Positions 53,068 to 62,727 of a DNA stretch of 64,000 nucleotides are shown one piece after another; positions within the stretch are counted from its first letter, which is position 1; every line of letters starts with the position of its first letter. The stretch comes from Chiua virens (taxonomy: Eukaryota > Basidiomycota > Agaricomycetes > Boletales > Boletaceae). Below the pieces are notes generated by a model, which saw only the letters and a list, made by a program, of their open reading frames with translations, was not told the origin of the DNA and ran no database searches. A program made the position numbers and the translations under genes. The stretch is taken from the NCBI GenBank assembly GCA_019787685.1, contig JAHNUO010000001.1:1-64000 (forward strand), given 5' to 3'.

Positions 53068-53789
53068 TGTTACGATAGTTCCGGGTAGGACCTATCGTAG
53101 CCGCAAAAGCGCCGAGTACCAAGTGGCTGCGATAACTCAAACAACCACCACTTGATACGTGGCGTGCTGAAGAGTCGAACGAGGGTTTCTGGTCAGCTGG
53201 ATGCTACCAGAGAGACAAGTGAAAACTCAGGCGTTGCTGAGAGTTGTCCTGTTGGGAATCTATACCTGAGGGACGGTCGAGGGTTGAGGTTGACTGCGAA
53301 GAGTCCGAGTGTTGAAGGACTAAGAGTAGTCCAGCCGAGTGGTCACAAGCGCTGTGGCGAGTGGAGCAGAGATACTCAGCTTAGTATTGCGGAGATCAAG
53401 ACTACTGTACTGGAGTATTGCTGCGAGGTATTTATACTACTGAACTGCGCACGGACCAAGTAACTAAAAGGGGTAGGCCAGAAGAGCGGAAGTGTTAAAG
53501 GGCCAAAAGAGTGCGCAGTAACCAAAAGGGAGAATTGTACGATGCGATGGCAGCGGACGATGACGAAGATGAAATGACAAATGCGAAGCCATCGGATGAT
53601 GACGAGAATTGAATGAGTAAGCGCGATGCCATTGGAAGATGACGAGAAAAGGAGATCGTAAGCATCCGGGTAAGGCCGGTGCGGAGATACAAGTGTGAAA
53701 AGGAAAGCGTACGGATGAACGTACGAAGATACCTAGGTATCGAGTGTAGTGAAGAAGTACAAGAACGATGAAAGAAAGAAATTGTAACA
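53068..53789 (-). repeat. 3' LTR of the young C element
   Basis: 722 bp, TGTTACGATAGTTCC to AATTGTAACA in plus. It is preceded on the minus strand by the purine-rich CTCCGGGGGTAA, the probable polypurine tract. Confidence 0.95.
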
Positions 53790-53831
53790 TTACCCCCGGA
53801 GTACGATCAAAGCACCAAGTGAAGATCATCT

Positions 53832-56800
53832 CTAGAAATCGAACGCATCACGGACAGGACTGCCGGTGATATTGGCGTACCCCTCGTCGTCGATGGGGTC
53901 ATCACATGGGGAGACCGAGCGTCGGTCAGGAGACGCGGAACGTTGTCGCGCATGGCGGTGGGCTCGTTGAGGTGGGGGTACAGGGAGTACGGAGCGGCGG
54001 TTGTGGTGTGATGAAGAAGACGAGTTTGTCGATGAAGACGACGTGGAGGGGATAGCGGGGCAAGGCGAGCGTCGGGTCCAAGTGTTTCCGGCGGCCACGG
54101 GAGTAAGCCGGTTGGCAAGGGGGATGCGAGCGCGTACCCGAGGAGGTCGTCCAGGGCAGCGGGATTGGATATGTCCCGGGGCCCAGGTAAGACAGACGGG
54201 ACATTGGTACATGGGGCATTCAACCCGGATGTGGCCGAGCTTCCTGCATTCGAAGCAAGCTTCGTGGAAGCAAGGGTGATCGTCGGGGAGGGATACCTGA
54301 CCGGTCCGAAACATCAATTCGGCTTCGGCACGGTTACAAGCGAGCATTTCTTCCTTGGTAAAAGGCGCGGAGGATGCAGATGGGGTCGACGGGGTGCGAG
54401 GGGAAGGAGCCATATGGCGGGCGAGGTCCGCTTGGTAGCGGTGGAGGTCTTCCAGGAATTCGCCCATCTGCATTTGGTGAAGGGTATGCTCGATGTATGC
54501 GCGGATCCGGTCGTGGATTTGGCCGGTGACCGCAGAGAGGAGGTGGGAGTGACGATCCCGATCGAGGAGGTCGGATTGGACGAAGGTAAGGCGCTCGCAC
54601 TGCAAGTACGCCAGGTAGAGAGCATTGAGCGGAGAGTTCAAGTCAAGGTGGTGTTCGATGGGGAATGCCATCACTGGGTCTAAGATCAGTTCGCGCATGC
54701 GGCGAAAGTACTCGGGGGTCGAGGAAGAAGAACGGATAGTGTGGGAATGGTAAGGCAGGTCTACTGCCTGGAGAGGAGAACGAACGCGACTAGGGCGCTC
54801 AGAAGGAGTAGGCCATTGAGGAGGAGCTCCCCATCCTGCGGAGGCAACTGCTGAAACAGCAGGAGAAGGGGGTCGGGTTGACTCTGTGAGGGAGGATTCG
54901 GTGGAGAGGGTGGTTGCATTGGAGACGGGAGTCGACGGTGGGGGTAGAGGCAGGTGTGGGATAGACGCGGTAGGGGTGAAGACAGGGACCGAGTGGATGA
55001 TTTCGTTTTCAAAGTCGGGGGTCGAGCAGGAGCGGTAGGTCATTATCGCTTTGACGGAGACTGGTGGAGGTGGTCGAAGTGGGGAGCGGGGTGGTCGTGG
55101 TGGTGGGTTGGAGGGGAAATCCTTTGGATGGGTCCGCTTATCAGCGTCAACCGTTTCCTTGGCATTTCCTAAGTTGGATTCTGGTTCCCATGAGTCATCG
55201 GCGGCGGAATACCCTTTCCATCGGATCAGGAACTTGCGGTTAAGCGGGTTCCGCGTGTGGCATAAGATCCCCTCGATTTCGTATTCCTCTTCCCCAGCGA
55301 TAAGGTCAGGTGGTGGCTGTGGAAAGTTCACGCCGTAGATTTCTGTTTCGCGATAGGGCGATAACAGCGAAGCGTGGAAGACCGGATGAATCTTCCAGGT
55401 CTTAGGGAGGCGGAGTCGGTAGGTAAGCGGAGAAAGGACTTCTGTGATAGAGAAGGGTCCCTCTCGGCGAGACGCGAGTTTTGGGGAGATGAGTTCCCGT
55501 TTCAGGTTGCGGGCTTCAAGCCATACTTGGTCTCCTTTAGCAAACGGCTTGAATTTGCGGAAGGATCGGGCCTTCATGGCCTGGCGGGCGAGTTCGTGTG
55601 CCGCGAGGGCCTCGTCACGTGCTGCAGATAAGACGTCGAGGCGTTCCTTGACGGCCAGGAGATTGGTATCGGCGATAATGGTGGGTAGGGGACGGGGTTC
55701 GTATCCCATCATCAAGAAGAACGGTGACTTGCCGGTGACGGAGTGAGGGCGGTGGTTGTGCGCGAATTCGGCCATAGGGAGTAGATCAGCCCATTTCTCC
55801 GGGTTGTTTTGGCAATACATGCGGAGATAGGTTTCTACTTCTTGGTTGACTCGTTCCGTCTCACCATCGGATTGGGGATGGTATGCGGTGGATAAGGAAA
55901 GACGGTATCCGATAAGTCGGGAGAGTTCTTTTGCAAAGGCAGAAGCAAACTGCGGACCACGGTCGGATATGATCTTGTCGTAGAGGCCGAATCGGGTGTA
56001 AACCTTGTGGAAAAAAAGGCAGGCAATACCTGCGGAGTCGGCGGTTTTTACTGTGGGGCAAAGAATTACCCCCTTCGTAAGGCCGTGGTCGACCATGACC
56101 ATGAGAGAATTGTAGCCCTCTGCTGACGTGGGCAGATCCGTGATGAGATCCACGGACACATTTTGGAAGGGGCGGGAGCACGCGGAGGGGATCGGAGATA
56201 GAGGAGGGGTGGTCGGGTGGGTGTTGACTTTGTGCTGTTGGCAAGCAGCACAACCGGAGACGTAGGAGCGGACGAAGGAGGCGAGCCCTGGCCACCAGAA
56301 TTCTGTGGCGACGAGCTGGCGAGTCTTCAGGTAGCTGGGGTGGCCGGCAGAGTGAGAGTCATGGTGGCGGGCGACAATTTGTTGCCGGAGTTCGAGGTTC
56401 GGAGGAACATAGACGCGGCCTTGATACGTCAGGACGCTGGTGTCATATTTCCAATCGGAGAGGCGGGCACGGAATGAAGATGGGAGACCTCCGTCGAGGG
56501 CGTTGAGGGTGTCCAAGACCAACGGATCGTTGGCGGACAACTTGGCAATCAGAGACTGCAAGTCCAAGGTTACAAGGTTCACGAAGACGTCATCCGGTAG
56601 GAGTGTGACATTTTCGTTGTCGGAGTCGGAGGTGATATGGTCCGGTCGGCGTGACAGCGCGTCCGGGCCGTCGAGGAGCTTCCCAGGGACATGGGAGAAA
56701 GTCAGGTCGAAGTCGGCAAGGTCAAGTAGCCAACGAGCTTGTCGGCGGTTCAGGTTTTGTGGTTGACGGAAGTATGTCAGGTTCTTGTGGTCAGAGAAGA

Positions 56801-58940
56801 CCGTGACAGGGTGTGCGCTTCCCCGCAGGTGGTGGCGCCAGGCTTTGAGGGACCGGATGACTGCAAGGAGTTCCCGGTCGTAGATGTCGTAATTCCTTTC
56901 TGCAGCGTTGAACGACTGAGAAAGGTAGGAGCAAGGTTTCCAGTCCCCGTTTGCGTCGGTCTGGAGGAGTACACCGCCGGTCGCGTATTTAGATGCGTCT
57001 GTGGCGATGGCGAAGGGGCGGGCGGTGTCGGGAAATCGGAGTACCGGATCCGTGGTAAAAGCCTTTTTGAGGCGTTCGAAGGCGTTAACTTGGGCGGGTC
57101 CCCAAGTCCAAGGGGCGTCCTTTTTGGTAAGATCAACGAGGGGGCGAGCAATGGTCGAGTAGTCGGGGATGAACCGACGGTAGAAGTTGGCGAAGCCCAT
57201 GAACGATCGGACGTCCTTGAGCTTGGTGGGGATTGGCCAGTCGGCGATACCGGCAACTTTGACGGGGTCCATGGCCAGTTCGCCTGGTCGGGCGATCATG
57301 CCAAGGTATTCTACTTCGGTGGTGGCGAAGTGGCATTTTTCGAGTTTCAAGTGAAGGTTGAGTTCCTTCATGCGAGCGAGAACGCGTTTGGTGCGCTCCG
57401 TGTGAGTTGCCTTATCTTCGGAGAAGATAAGGAGGTCATCCATGTAAATGACGAGCCATCCTTCGGTGATCATATCGCGGAAAGAGTCGTTCATGAAACG
57501 CTGGAATGTCGCGGGAGAATTGGTCAGTCCGAAGAACATGACCGTGGGTTCGAAGAGGCCGCGGTGGGTGATGAAGGCGGCTTTCCATTGGTGTCCGTCC
57601 TTGATACGAATATTGTTGTAACCCCATCGGACGTCGAACTTGGTGAATAGTTTGGCATCCTTTAGCTTGTCGACGAGGTCAGAGATAAGGGGAAGGGGGT
57701 AGGCGTCGCGAACAGTATGTTCGTTGACATAGCAGTAATCTTGGCAGGGACGGAGTTTGCCATCCTTCTTTTTTACGAAGAAGAAGGGGGAAGCTTGGGG
57801 GGAATTGGAAGGACGGATCTTGCCATTGGCCAGATGTTCGTCGATGAAGTCGTCGGTGGCCTTGCGCTCGTCAGGAGACAAGGGGTAGACCTTTCCGACC
57901 TTGGGTACGAAGGTGTCTTTCAGATGGATTTCGTGGTCACAGGACCGTGAGGGAGGCATCTGATTGAACGGTTCCTTCGCGAATACGGATTCGAATTCCG
58001 AGTATTCCGAAGGGAGGGTGATCTTGGGTTTCTTCACTGCGGCCGCAAGGGCGGTAGCGTTGGTGAGCTTCTCGGGTTGAGTGGTCCGAACGAAGCGTTG
58101 TCCGGCACGCATTACGCGGTTGACGGAGTGTTGCACGGATTGGGTCGTGAAACGATGCCCAGTTTCAGTGCCGAGGTAGTCGTAGAGTTTGCCGTCCCAG
58201 ATGGGATCGACGTCGAGGTGGCGGACGGGATGGATGGGCGGTGGTTGAGCGAGCCTGGCGGAGTGTTTGGGTTCGTCTGTGGTGATGGGAGGTAGGTCGG
58301 GTTCTGGGGCGGAGACGGTGATGGTTTTTGCTACCCAATCGATGATTGGATTGGTCGCTTTAAGCCAAGGGAGACCTAGGATGACGTTTTCAGAACCACA
58401 GTGGATGACGTGGAACTTGATGCGCTGGAGCACTCCGCCAAGAGTGATTCGGAGGGTGGTGGTAAACTTGATGTCGCCGTTTTTGTTCATGGTGGAGTCC
58501 ACATTCCTAACCGGGATCGGTTTCGGAAGGCGGTCCTTCGGGAATCTGTGTTTCTGGACGAAGTTCCAGTCAATGCAGTTGATCCCGGCCCCAGAGTCAA
58601 TGAGGGCGCGGGTGTCGACGTCTTGAGAAGTAGCCGTAACGTTCAACCTAACAGGGATTTGCATAGATTGGGACGAAAGCTCAGCTACAAGTACATGGGT
58701 ACGTGAATGGGAAGATACCGGCGTCGAATCGGTCTTCCTCCTTAAAAACCCGTGACCGGAGTGGTCACCTTGTTGACGCTCATGGCGTCCTCGTCGTCCT
58801 CCTCGACTTCTACTAAGGCGGGGATAGGTTCTGGTTTCGGAGCGGTCTTCTGAACTTTCTTGGAGGACGACGGAGGGTTCTTGGTCGAGAACGCCGTGCA
58901 GGCGGACGTTTGATGTCCGGGTTTGCGACAGCGGAAGCAA
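53832..58940 (-). CDS. Pol polyprotein of the young C element (protease, RT, RNase H, integrase, chromodomain, zinc-knuckle tail)
   Basis: 1702 open codons; the frame overlaps the gag end (to 58742) and is -1 to it, so translation by frameshifting at 58745-58751 is likely, giving a Pol part of about 1635 residues. Approximate residues in the open frame: protease DSGAGINCIDWNF 113; RT catalytic YMDDLLIF 498; RNase H ATDASKYATGGVLLQTD 645 and FSDHKNLTYFRQ 715; integrase zinc domain HHDSHSAGHPSYLKT and CAACQQHK 860-905; core VDLITDLP 932, IISDRGPQF 993, QSDGETERVNQ 1028; GPY/F REGPFSITEVLSPLTYRLRL 1150; chromodomain EEEYEIEGILCHTRNP and FLIRWKGYSAADDSWEP 1215-1260. The tail from about 1420 is helical (MAFPIEHHLDLNSPLNALYL) and then has two knuckles, CFECRKLGHIRVEC and CPVCLTWAPGHIQSRC (1555-1590). 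Chromodomains normally guide integration to chromatin marks. The role of the tail is unknown. Confidence 0.95.
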   Translation of the reverse strand: MLPLSQTRTSNVRLHGVLDQEPSVVLQESSEDRSETRTYPRLSRSRGGRRGRHERQQGDHSGHGFLRRKTDSTPVSSHSRTHVLVAELSSQSMQIPVRLNVTATSQDVDTRALIDSGAGINCIDWNFVQKHRFPKDRLPKPIPVRNVDSTMNKNGDIKFTTTLRITLGGVLQRIKFHVIHCGSENVILGLPWLKATNPIIDWVAKTITVSAPEPDLPPITTDEPKHSARLAQPPPIHPVRHLDVDPIWDGKLYDYLGTETGHRFTTQSVQHSVNRVMRAGQRFVRTTQPEKLTNATALAAAVKKPKITLPSEYSEFESVFAKEPFNQMPPSRSCDHEIHLKDTFVPKVGKVYPLSPDERKATDDFIDEHLANGKIRPSNSPQASPFFFVKKKDGKLRPCQDYCYVNEHTVRDAYPLPLISDLVDKLKDAKLFTKFDVRWGYNNIRIKDGHQWKAAFITHRGLFEPTVMFFGLTNSPATFQRFMNDSFRDMITEGWLVIYMDDLLIFSEDKATHTERTKRVLARMKELNLHLKLEKCHFATTEVEYLGMIARPGELAMDPVKVAGIADWPIPTKLKDVRSFMGFANFYRRFIPDYSTIARPLVDLTKKDAPWTWGPAQVNAFERLKKAFTTDPVLRFPDTARPFAIATDASKYATGGVLLQTDANGDWKPCSYLSQSFNAAERNYDIYDRELLAVIRSLKAWRHHLRGSAHPVTVFSDHKNLTYFRQPQNLNRRQARWLLDLADFDLTFSHVPGKLLDGPDALSRRPDHITSDSDNENVTLLPDDVFVNLVTLDLQSLIAKLSANDPLVLDTLNALDGGLPSSFRARLSDWKYDTSVLTYQGRVYVPPNLELRQQIVARHHDSHSAGHPSYLKTRQLVATEFWWPGLASFVRSYVSGCAACQQHKVNTHPTTPPLSPIPSACSRPFQNVSVDLITDLPTSAEGYNSLMVMVDHGLTKGVILCPTVKTADSAGIACLFFHKVYTRFGLYDKIISDRGPQFASAFAKELSRLIGYRLSLSTAYHPQSDGETERVNQEVETYLRMYCQNNPEKWADLLPMAEFAHNHRPHSVTGKSPFFLMMGYEPRPLPTIIADTNLLAVKERLDVLSAARDEALAAHELARQAMKARSFRKFKPFAKGDQVWLEARNLKRELISPKLASRREGPFSITEVLSPLTYRLRLPKTWKIHPVFHASLLSPYRETEIYGVNFPQPPPDLIAGEEEYEIEGILCHTRNPLNRKFLIRWKGYSAADDSWEPESNLGNAKETVDADKRTHPKDFPSNPPPRPPRSPLRPPPPVSVKAIMTYRSCSTPDFENEIIHSVPVFTPTASIPHLPLPPPSTPVSNATTLSTESSLTESTRPPSPAVSAVASAGWGAPPQWPTPSERPSRVRSPLQAVDLPYHSHTIRSSSSTPEYFRRMRELILDPVMAFPIEHHLDLNSPLNALYLAYLQCERLTFVQSDLLDRDRHSHLLSAVTGQIHDRIRAYIEHTLHQMQMGEFLEDLHRYQADLARHMAPSPRTPSTPSASSAPFTKEEMLACNRAEAELMFRTGQVSLPDDHPCFHEACFECRKLGHIRVECPMYQCPVCLTWAPGHIQSRCPGRPPRVRARIPLANRLTPVAAGNTWTRRSPCPAIPSTSSSSTNSSSSSHHNRRSVLPVPPPQRAHRHARQRSASPDRRSVSPCDDPIDDEGYANITGSPVRDAFDF

Positions 58941-60031
58941 AGTTTTTGTTCAAAGCATCGTTTTCGCTCTGCTTCGGTGAGCTTTGGAACGTAGATAGCA
59001 TCTATATCCATTGCGTCGGGATCTCGCTCCTTCTTGCGAGGTGGCTGCTCGTGGTACACCACGGCAGCGGTGGGTTTCTTGTTTCGGCGAGCAATCTTGT
59101 CAGCGCGTTCCCATTGGGTCTTGAAATGGACAGCTTGGGTGTACCACTTGTCGATCGTGGTAGGGACCGTATCCATGCCTTGGATGCGCCTCATGAGAGA
59201 GGGTGGGAGCCCGGCGGCGAAGAAGTTGATGAGGACGGAGTCAGAGCCGGCGAGTCCTGCGGTGACTACCTTGTTGCGGAAGGAGGAGATATACGAGGGG
59301 ACATCCTCGTTCTTGGTGGAGCGGGTGGTGGATAACCAGGCGATGGCGTCGCCTTTGGTGTCGTGGTGTTCGAAGTCCTTTCGGAACTCCGTCTGCCAGT
59401 TGGTCCAGGTCCCAAAAGATCTAGCAATGATGGTGTCGTGGTGTTCGAAGTCCTTTCGGAACTCCGTCTGCCAGTTGGTCCAGGTCCCAAAAGATCTAGC
59501 AATGATGGACTTGGCGCGGAACGTGTCGGCCCAAGTCAGAGCGGATCCTTCGGTCATGAAAGAGAGGGCAAAGGCCACTCGTTTGTTTTCGGTGTTGTAA
59601 ACATCTTCATTGACGAAGAGGTAGGTGGCGACGTCGTTGAGCCAGGGTATGGCATGATCGTAGGACCCGTTGAAGGTCGAGGGTTTGCCGAGACGAAGTT
59701 CAACTGCCTTATTAGACATGTTGGTCGAGGTGGTAGATGTTCGTACGGGTGGTGGTATGATGGATGGGTTTGGGTTCCGGATAAATGGTGGTCCAGGGTT
59801 CGGCCTTCGTGGGGTCGTAGGGGACACGAAGGTGGCAAGTGTCGGGAGGTCGAGTGTTTGATGAAGACGGTCAGCTAGTTGCTGGGTTTCGTCTTCCGAG
59901 TCAAGGCGTTCGACGTTGATGTCGATGTCTGCTTCCTGGGGTTCAGAAAGTGGGGTCGAGGGTTCAGGGTTTTCGTCGGATAGGTCAGACGACGGGGTGT
60001 GGGCGGCTCGGAGATTCCAAGCGGGGTTCAA
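58742..60031 (-). CDS. Gag of the young C element
   Basis: 429 open codons counted from a TTG at 60031; the first ATG of the whole leader is at 59719 (MSNKAVELRLGKPS), giving 325 residues. The ATG-less N-terminal part (SDLSDENPEPSTPLSEPQEA) is conserved in the plus-strand copy, hence I keep the longer frame. The capsid domain contains AIPWLNDVATYLFVNEDVYN and ALSFMTEGSALTWADTF. A 75-bp tandem duplication (59362-59511) repeats RSFGTWTNWQTEFRKDFEHH. The zinc knuckle is CFRCRKPGHQTSAC, followed by an acidic tail (EVEEDDEDAMSV) and TAA at 58742-58744. Confidence 0.85.
   Translation of the reverse strand: MNPAWNLRAAHTPSSDLSDENPEPSTPLSEPQEADIDINVERLDSEDETQQLADRLHQTLDLPTLATFVSPTTPRRPNPGPPFIRNPNPSIIPPPVRTSTTSTNMSNKAVELRLGKPSTFNGSYDHAIPWLNDVATYLFVNEDVYNTENKRVAFALSFMTEGSALTWADTFRAKSIIARSFGTWTNWQTEFRKDFEHHDTIIARSFGTWTNWQTEFRKDFEHHDTKGDAIAWLSTTRSTKNEDVPSYISSFRNKVVTAGLAGSDSVLINFFAAGLPPSLMRRIQGMDTVPTTIDKWYTQAVHFKTQWERADKIARRNKKPTAAVVYHEQPPRKKERDPDAMDIDAIYVPKLTEAERKRCFEQKLCFRCRKPGHQTSACTAFSTKNPPSSSKKVQKTAPKPEPIPALVEVEEDDEDAMSVNKVTTPVTGF
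58745..58751 (-). promoter_or_regulatory. Putative -1 frameshift site GGGTTTT between gag and pol (young C element)
   Basis: Gag codons ACG GGT TTT TAA place G GGT TTT directly before the stop. Slipping back one base continues as GFLRRKTDSTPVSSHS into protease. Confidence 0.68.
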
Positions 60032-60097
60032 GAGTGGACGGGTGGGGGGTCGTCCGGCAATGGTGGGCAGCTAGCTGCACGAAGGCAGGCTGTATCG

Positions 60098-60110
60098 GTA
60101 GTCTTGATCT
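60098..60110 (-). promoter_or_regulatory. Self-complementary primer-binding site of the young C element
   Basis: On the minus strand AGATCAAGACTAC begins two bases after the 5' LTR. It is a 13-nt perfect complement of GTAGTCTTGATCT in the LTR (60450-60438), 31 nt downstream of the TATA box (TATAAATA, 60481-60474). Confidence 0.68.
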
Positions 60111-60112
60111 TA

Positions 60113-60834
60113 TGTTACGATAGTTCCGGGTAGGACCTATCGTAGCCGCAAAAGCGCCGAGTACCAAGTGGCTGCGATAACTCAAACAACCACCACTTGA
60201 TACGTGGCGTGCTGAAGAGTCGAACGAGGGTTTCTGGTCAGCTGGATGCTACCAGAGAGACAAGTGAAAACTCAGGCGTTGCTGAGAGTTGTCCTGTTGG
60301 GAATCTATACCCGAGGGACGGTCGAGGGTTGAGGTTGACTGCGAAGAGTCTGAGTGTTGAAGGACTAAGAGTAGTCCAGCCGAGTGGTCACAAGCGCTGT
60401 GGCGAGTGGAGCAGAGATACTCAGCTTAGTATTGCGGAGATCAAGACTACTGTACTGGAGTATTGCTGCGAGGTATTTATACTACTGAACTGCGCACGGA
60501 CCAAGTAACTAAAAGGGGTAGGCCAGAAGAGCGGAAGTATTAAAGGGCCAAAAGAGTGCGCAGTAACCAAAAGGGAGAATTGTACGATGCGATGGCAGCA
60601 GACGATGACGAAGATGAAATGACAAATGCGAAGCCATCGGATGATGACGAGAATTGAATGAGTAAGCGCGATGCCATTGGAAGATGACGAGAAAAGGAGA
60701 TCGTAAGCATCCGGGTAAGGCCGGTGCGGAGATACAAGTGTGAAAAGGAAAGCGTACGGATGAACGTACGAAGATACCTAGGTATCGAGTGTAGTGAAGA
60801 AGTACAAGAACGATGAAAGAAAGAAATTGTAACA
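60113..60834 (-). repeat. 5' LTR of the young C element
   Basis: 722 bp; nearly identical to 53068-53789. It has a TATA box at 60481-60474 (minus strand). No ATG occurs between the expected transcript start near 60450 and the gag ATG at 59719. Confidence 0.95.
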
Positions 60835-62720
60835 TGAACGAGGCGAAAATTGAATAACAAAATGCCCGCGATCCACCTATTAATGGTCGCATTGGGCTGG
60901 AGGTCTGGGTTATTGATCATACCCTTAATGTATTTTGCGTCGACTTCCACTGTGAAATTGGCAACACTGAACACGAATATCCAGACTGCTCGCAAGGCGT
61001 GGAACAATCCGTACAGCTCCAGTTTGGCCTGAGAGTAGCGGCTCTCGACCTCTGTGAGACTAATTGAACTGAAGCGGTTCGGGTATCTCTTGCCGTCATC
61101 TCCTTCCTGCGACAAGATATAGCCAACCGCAACGTACGACGTATCCACTGCAAGGATAACCTTGTTCCTGGATTCATAATCCAGGTGACGAAGAGCAGGG
61201 GAGTGACAGATCGCATCCTTGAGATGCAGCATAGCAATTTGTTGGGGTTCTCCCCATTCGAATGAGACACTCTTTCGGGTCAAGTTGACCAACGGTCAAG
61301 CAATCATAGCAAAAATTTTGATGAAAATTTGAAGAACACCACACACACCTAAGAATCCGCGTACTTGTGTAAGGTTCTGACACTTGGGCCAGTCACGGAT
61401 TTTTTGTACCTTCTTCTCGTGAGGGATATGGCCATCAGCCGTACACTTGTGTCCGACTATGGTCACGTCTGGTGCTGTGAGTACGAATTTCGTAGCGGAT
61501 ACCGTTACTCCGACGTTTTGTAGTCGTTGTAGGATGCGATGGACTACGAGGAGGTGCTCCCAGATGAAGTGACGAATACCCGGATTTTCTGCGATGGTTT
61601 CGTAAGAGCCATCCGAATTTTGGTAGCGGGTTGAGACTGTTTTGACCAGCAGATCATCTATGAATGGATAGGTATAATGAGGTATCTCGTCCTGCAAAAT
61701 AAACGACATGTCAGCCTGATAGATTTGTACCGTGTTTGTGTACCCCATGGGTACCATAGTGAGCCGGTGCGGACCCATTGGACTGTTGAAAGTGGTGAGG
61801 TCGCGTGAATCCGGGTGTAATGGACGTTGGTCATATCTGGCAAACAAGTCCATCATCCCGTATACTGCATATCCGGCAAAAGATTCTGTGAAGTGTTCGA
61901 CGAGAGGTGGGGTGGAAGAGTCGCGTATTGTGACTGCGTTCAGTGGCTGCAAGTCGTGGACGAGTCATAGCAATTTACCGTCCTGTTTTAGGACGCAAAA
62001 CCACCGCAATTGATAGGCAGATGTCGAGGGTTCATACACACTGGACGCAATCCGGTCCTTGATAATCTGAATCGTGTCAGCCCACATTGCAGGGGGAACT
62101 GGGATGTTTCACAGTATCCAAGGCATATGAGGTATGGTAGGAATTTTGACAGGGGGAAAATATTGTTCGAGGAGACGGCCCCGCTCGGTCGGTATCCAAG
62201 CAAAGGCCATTTCGTGTTCGCGGACAATCCATCGGATTAATTTGACTTCTTCTGGCCATAGCCAGTTAGCTGGGTCAAGATCTAAAACATCAGCGCGTTC
62301 CTGTGTGAAACGTTGTCCAGGGTTAAAGTCAGGTGGATGAGTAGGTAAAGGTTTCAGTCTGGCGATAGGATTGTCCAGCAGAGATCGCGTGATATGAAAC
62401 TCCTCCCCGGTTGGAACAACTACCGACCGAACTTTACGTGCTACCGGTTTATAAACCACCACGTGCGAAATGGTATCATATGAATAAACGGAAGTGATAG
62501 TGGAAAGCACGTCCGGATTAGGGTCTGTACACGTGGATGACAAAAATGAGTAATTGGCCGAAGGCGGGACTGGTCTGATCGAAAGAGGTGGAAGCCGTGT
62601 GTAAGAAGTCGGGAAATAGAGAGATGAAACAAATGATGGTTTTAAAAAAAAACGAAACCAGATGTGACGCAGATAGAAGATTGAAATCTCCCCGATTGGT
62701 ATATGGATCATCGATAGCTA

Positions 62721-62727
62721 AAAACCC
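62721..62727 (-). promoter_or_regulatory. Putative -1 frameshift site GGGTTTT before the family-E protease stop (locus 3)
   Basis: Same heptamer and stop (TTG GGT TTT TAG) as locus 2 at 11090-11099, conserved although the surrounding copies have diverged. Confidence 0.5.

Larger units (their letters stand above)
53068..60834 (-). mobile_element. Complete young family-C Ty3 chromovirus
   Basis: 7767 bp with perfect TGAAC duplications (53063-53067 and 60835-60839), two 722-bp LTRs differing at only about four positions by eye, a self-complementary primer-binding site, an open gag and an open pol of 1702 codons. All catalytic motifs checked are present. It is the best candidate in the window for an autonomous, recently active element. 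Confidence 0.95.

Noticed and set aside
56739..57650. 303-codon plus-strand frame opposite the young C pol
   Set aside because: It lies wholly antisense to RT/RNase H, mirrors the same frame in other C copies (e.g. 48116-48787), and has no domain. It is a by-product of codon bias in pol.
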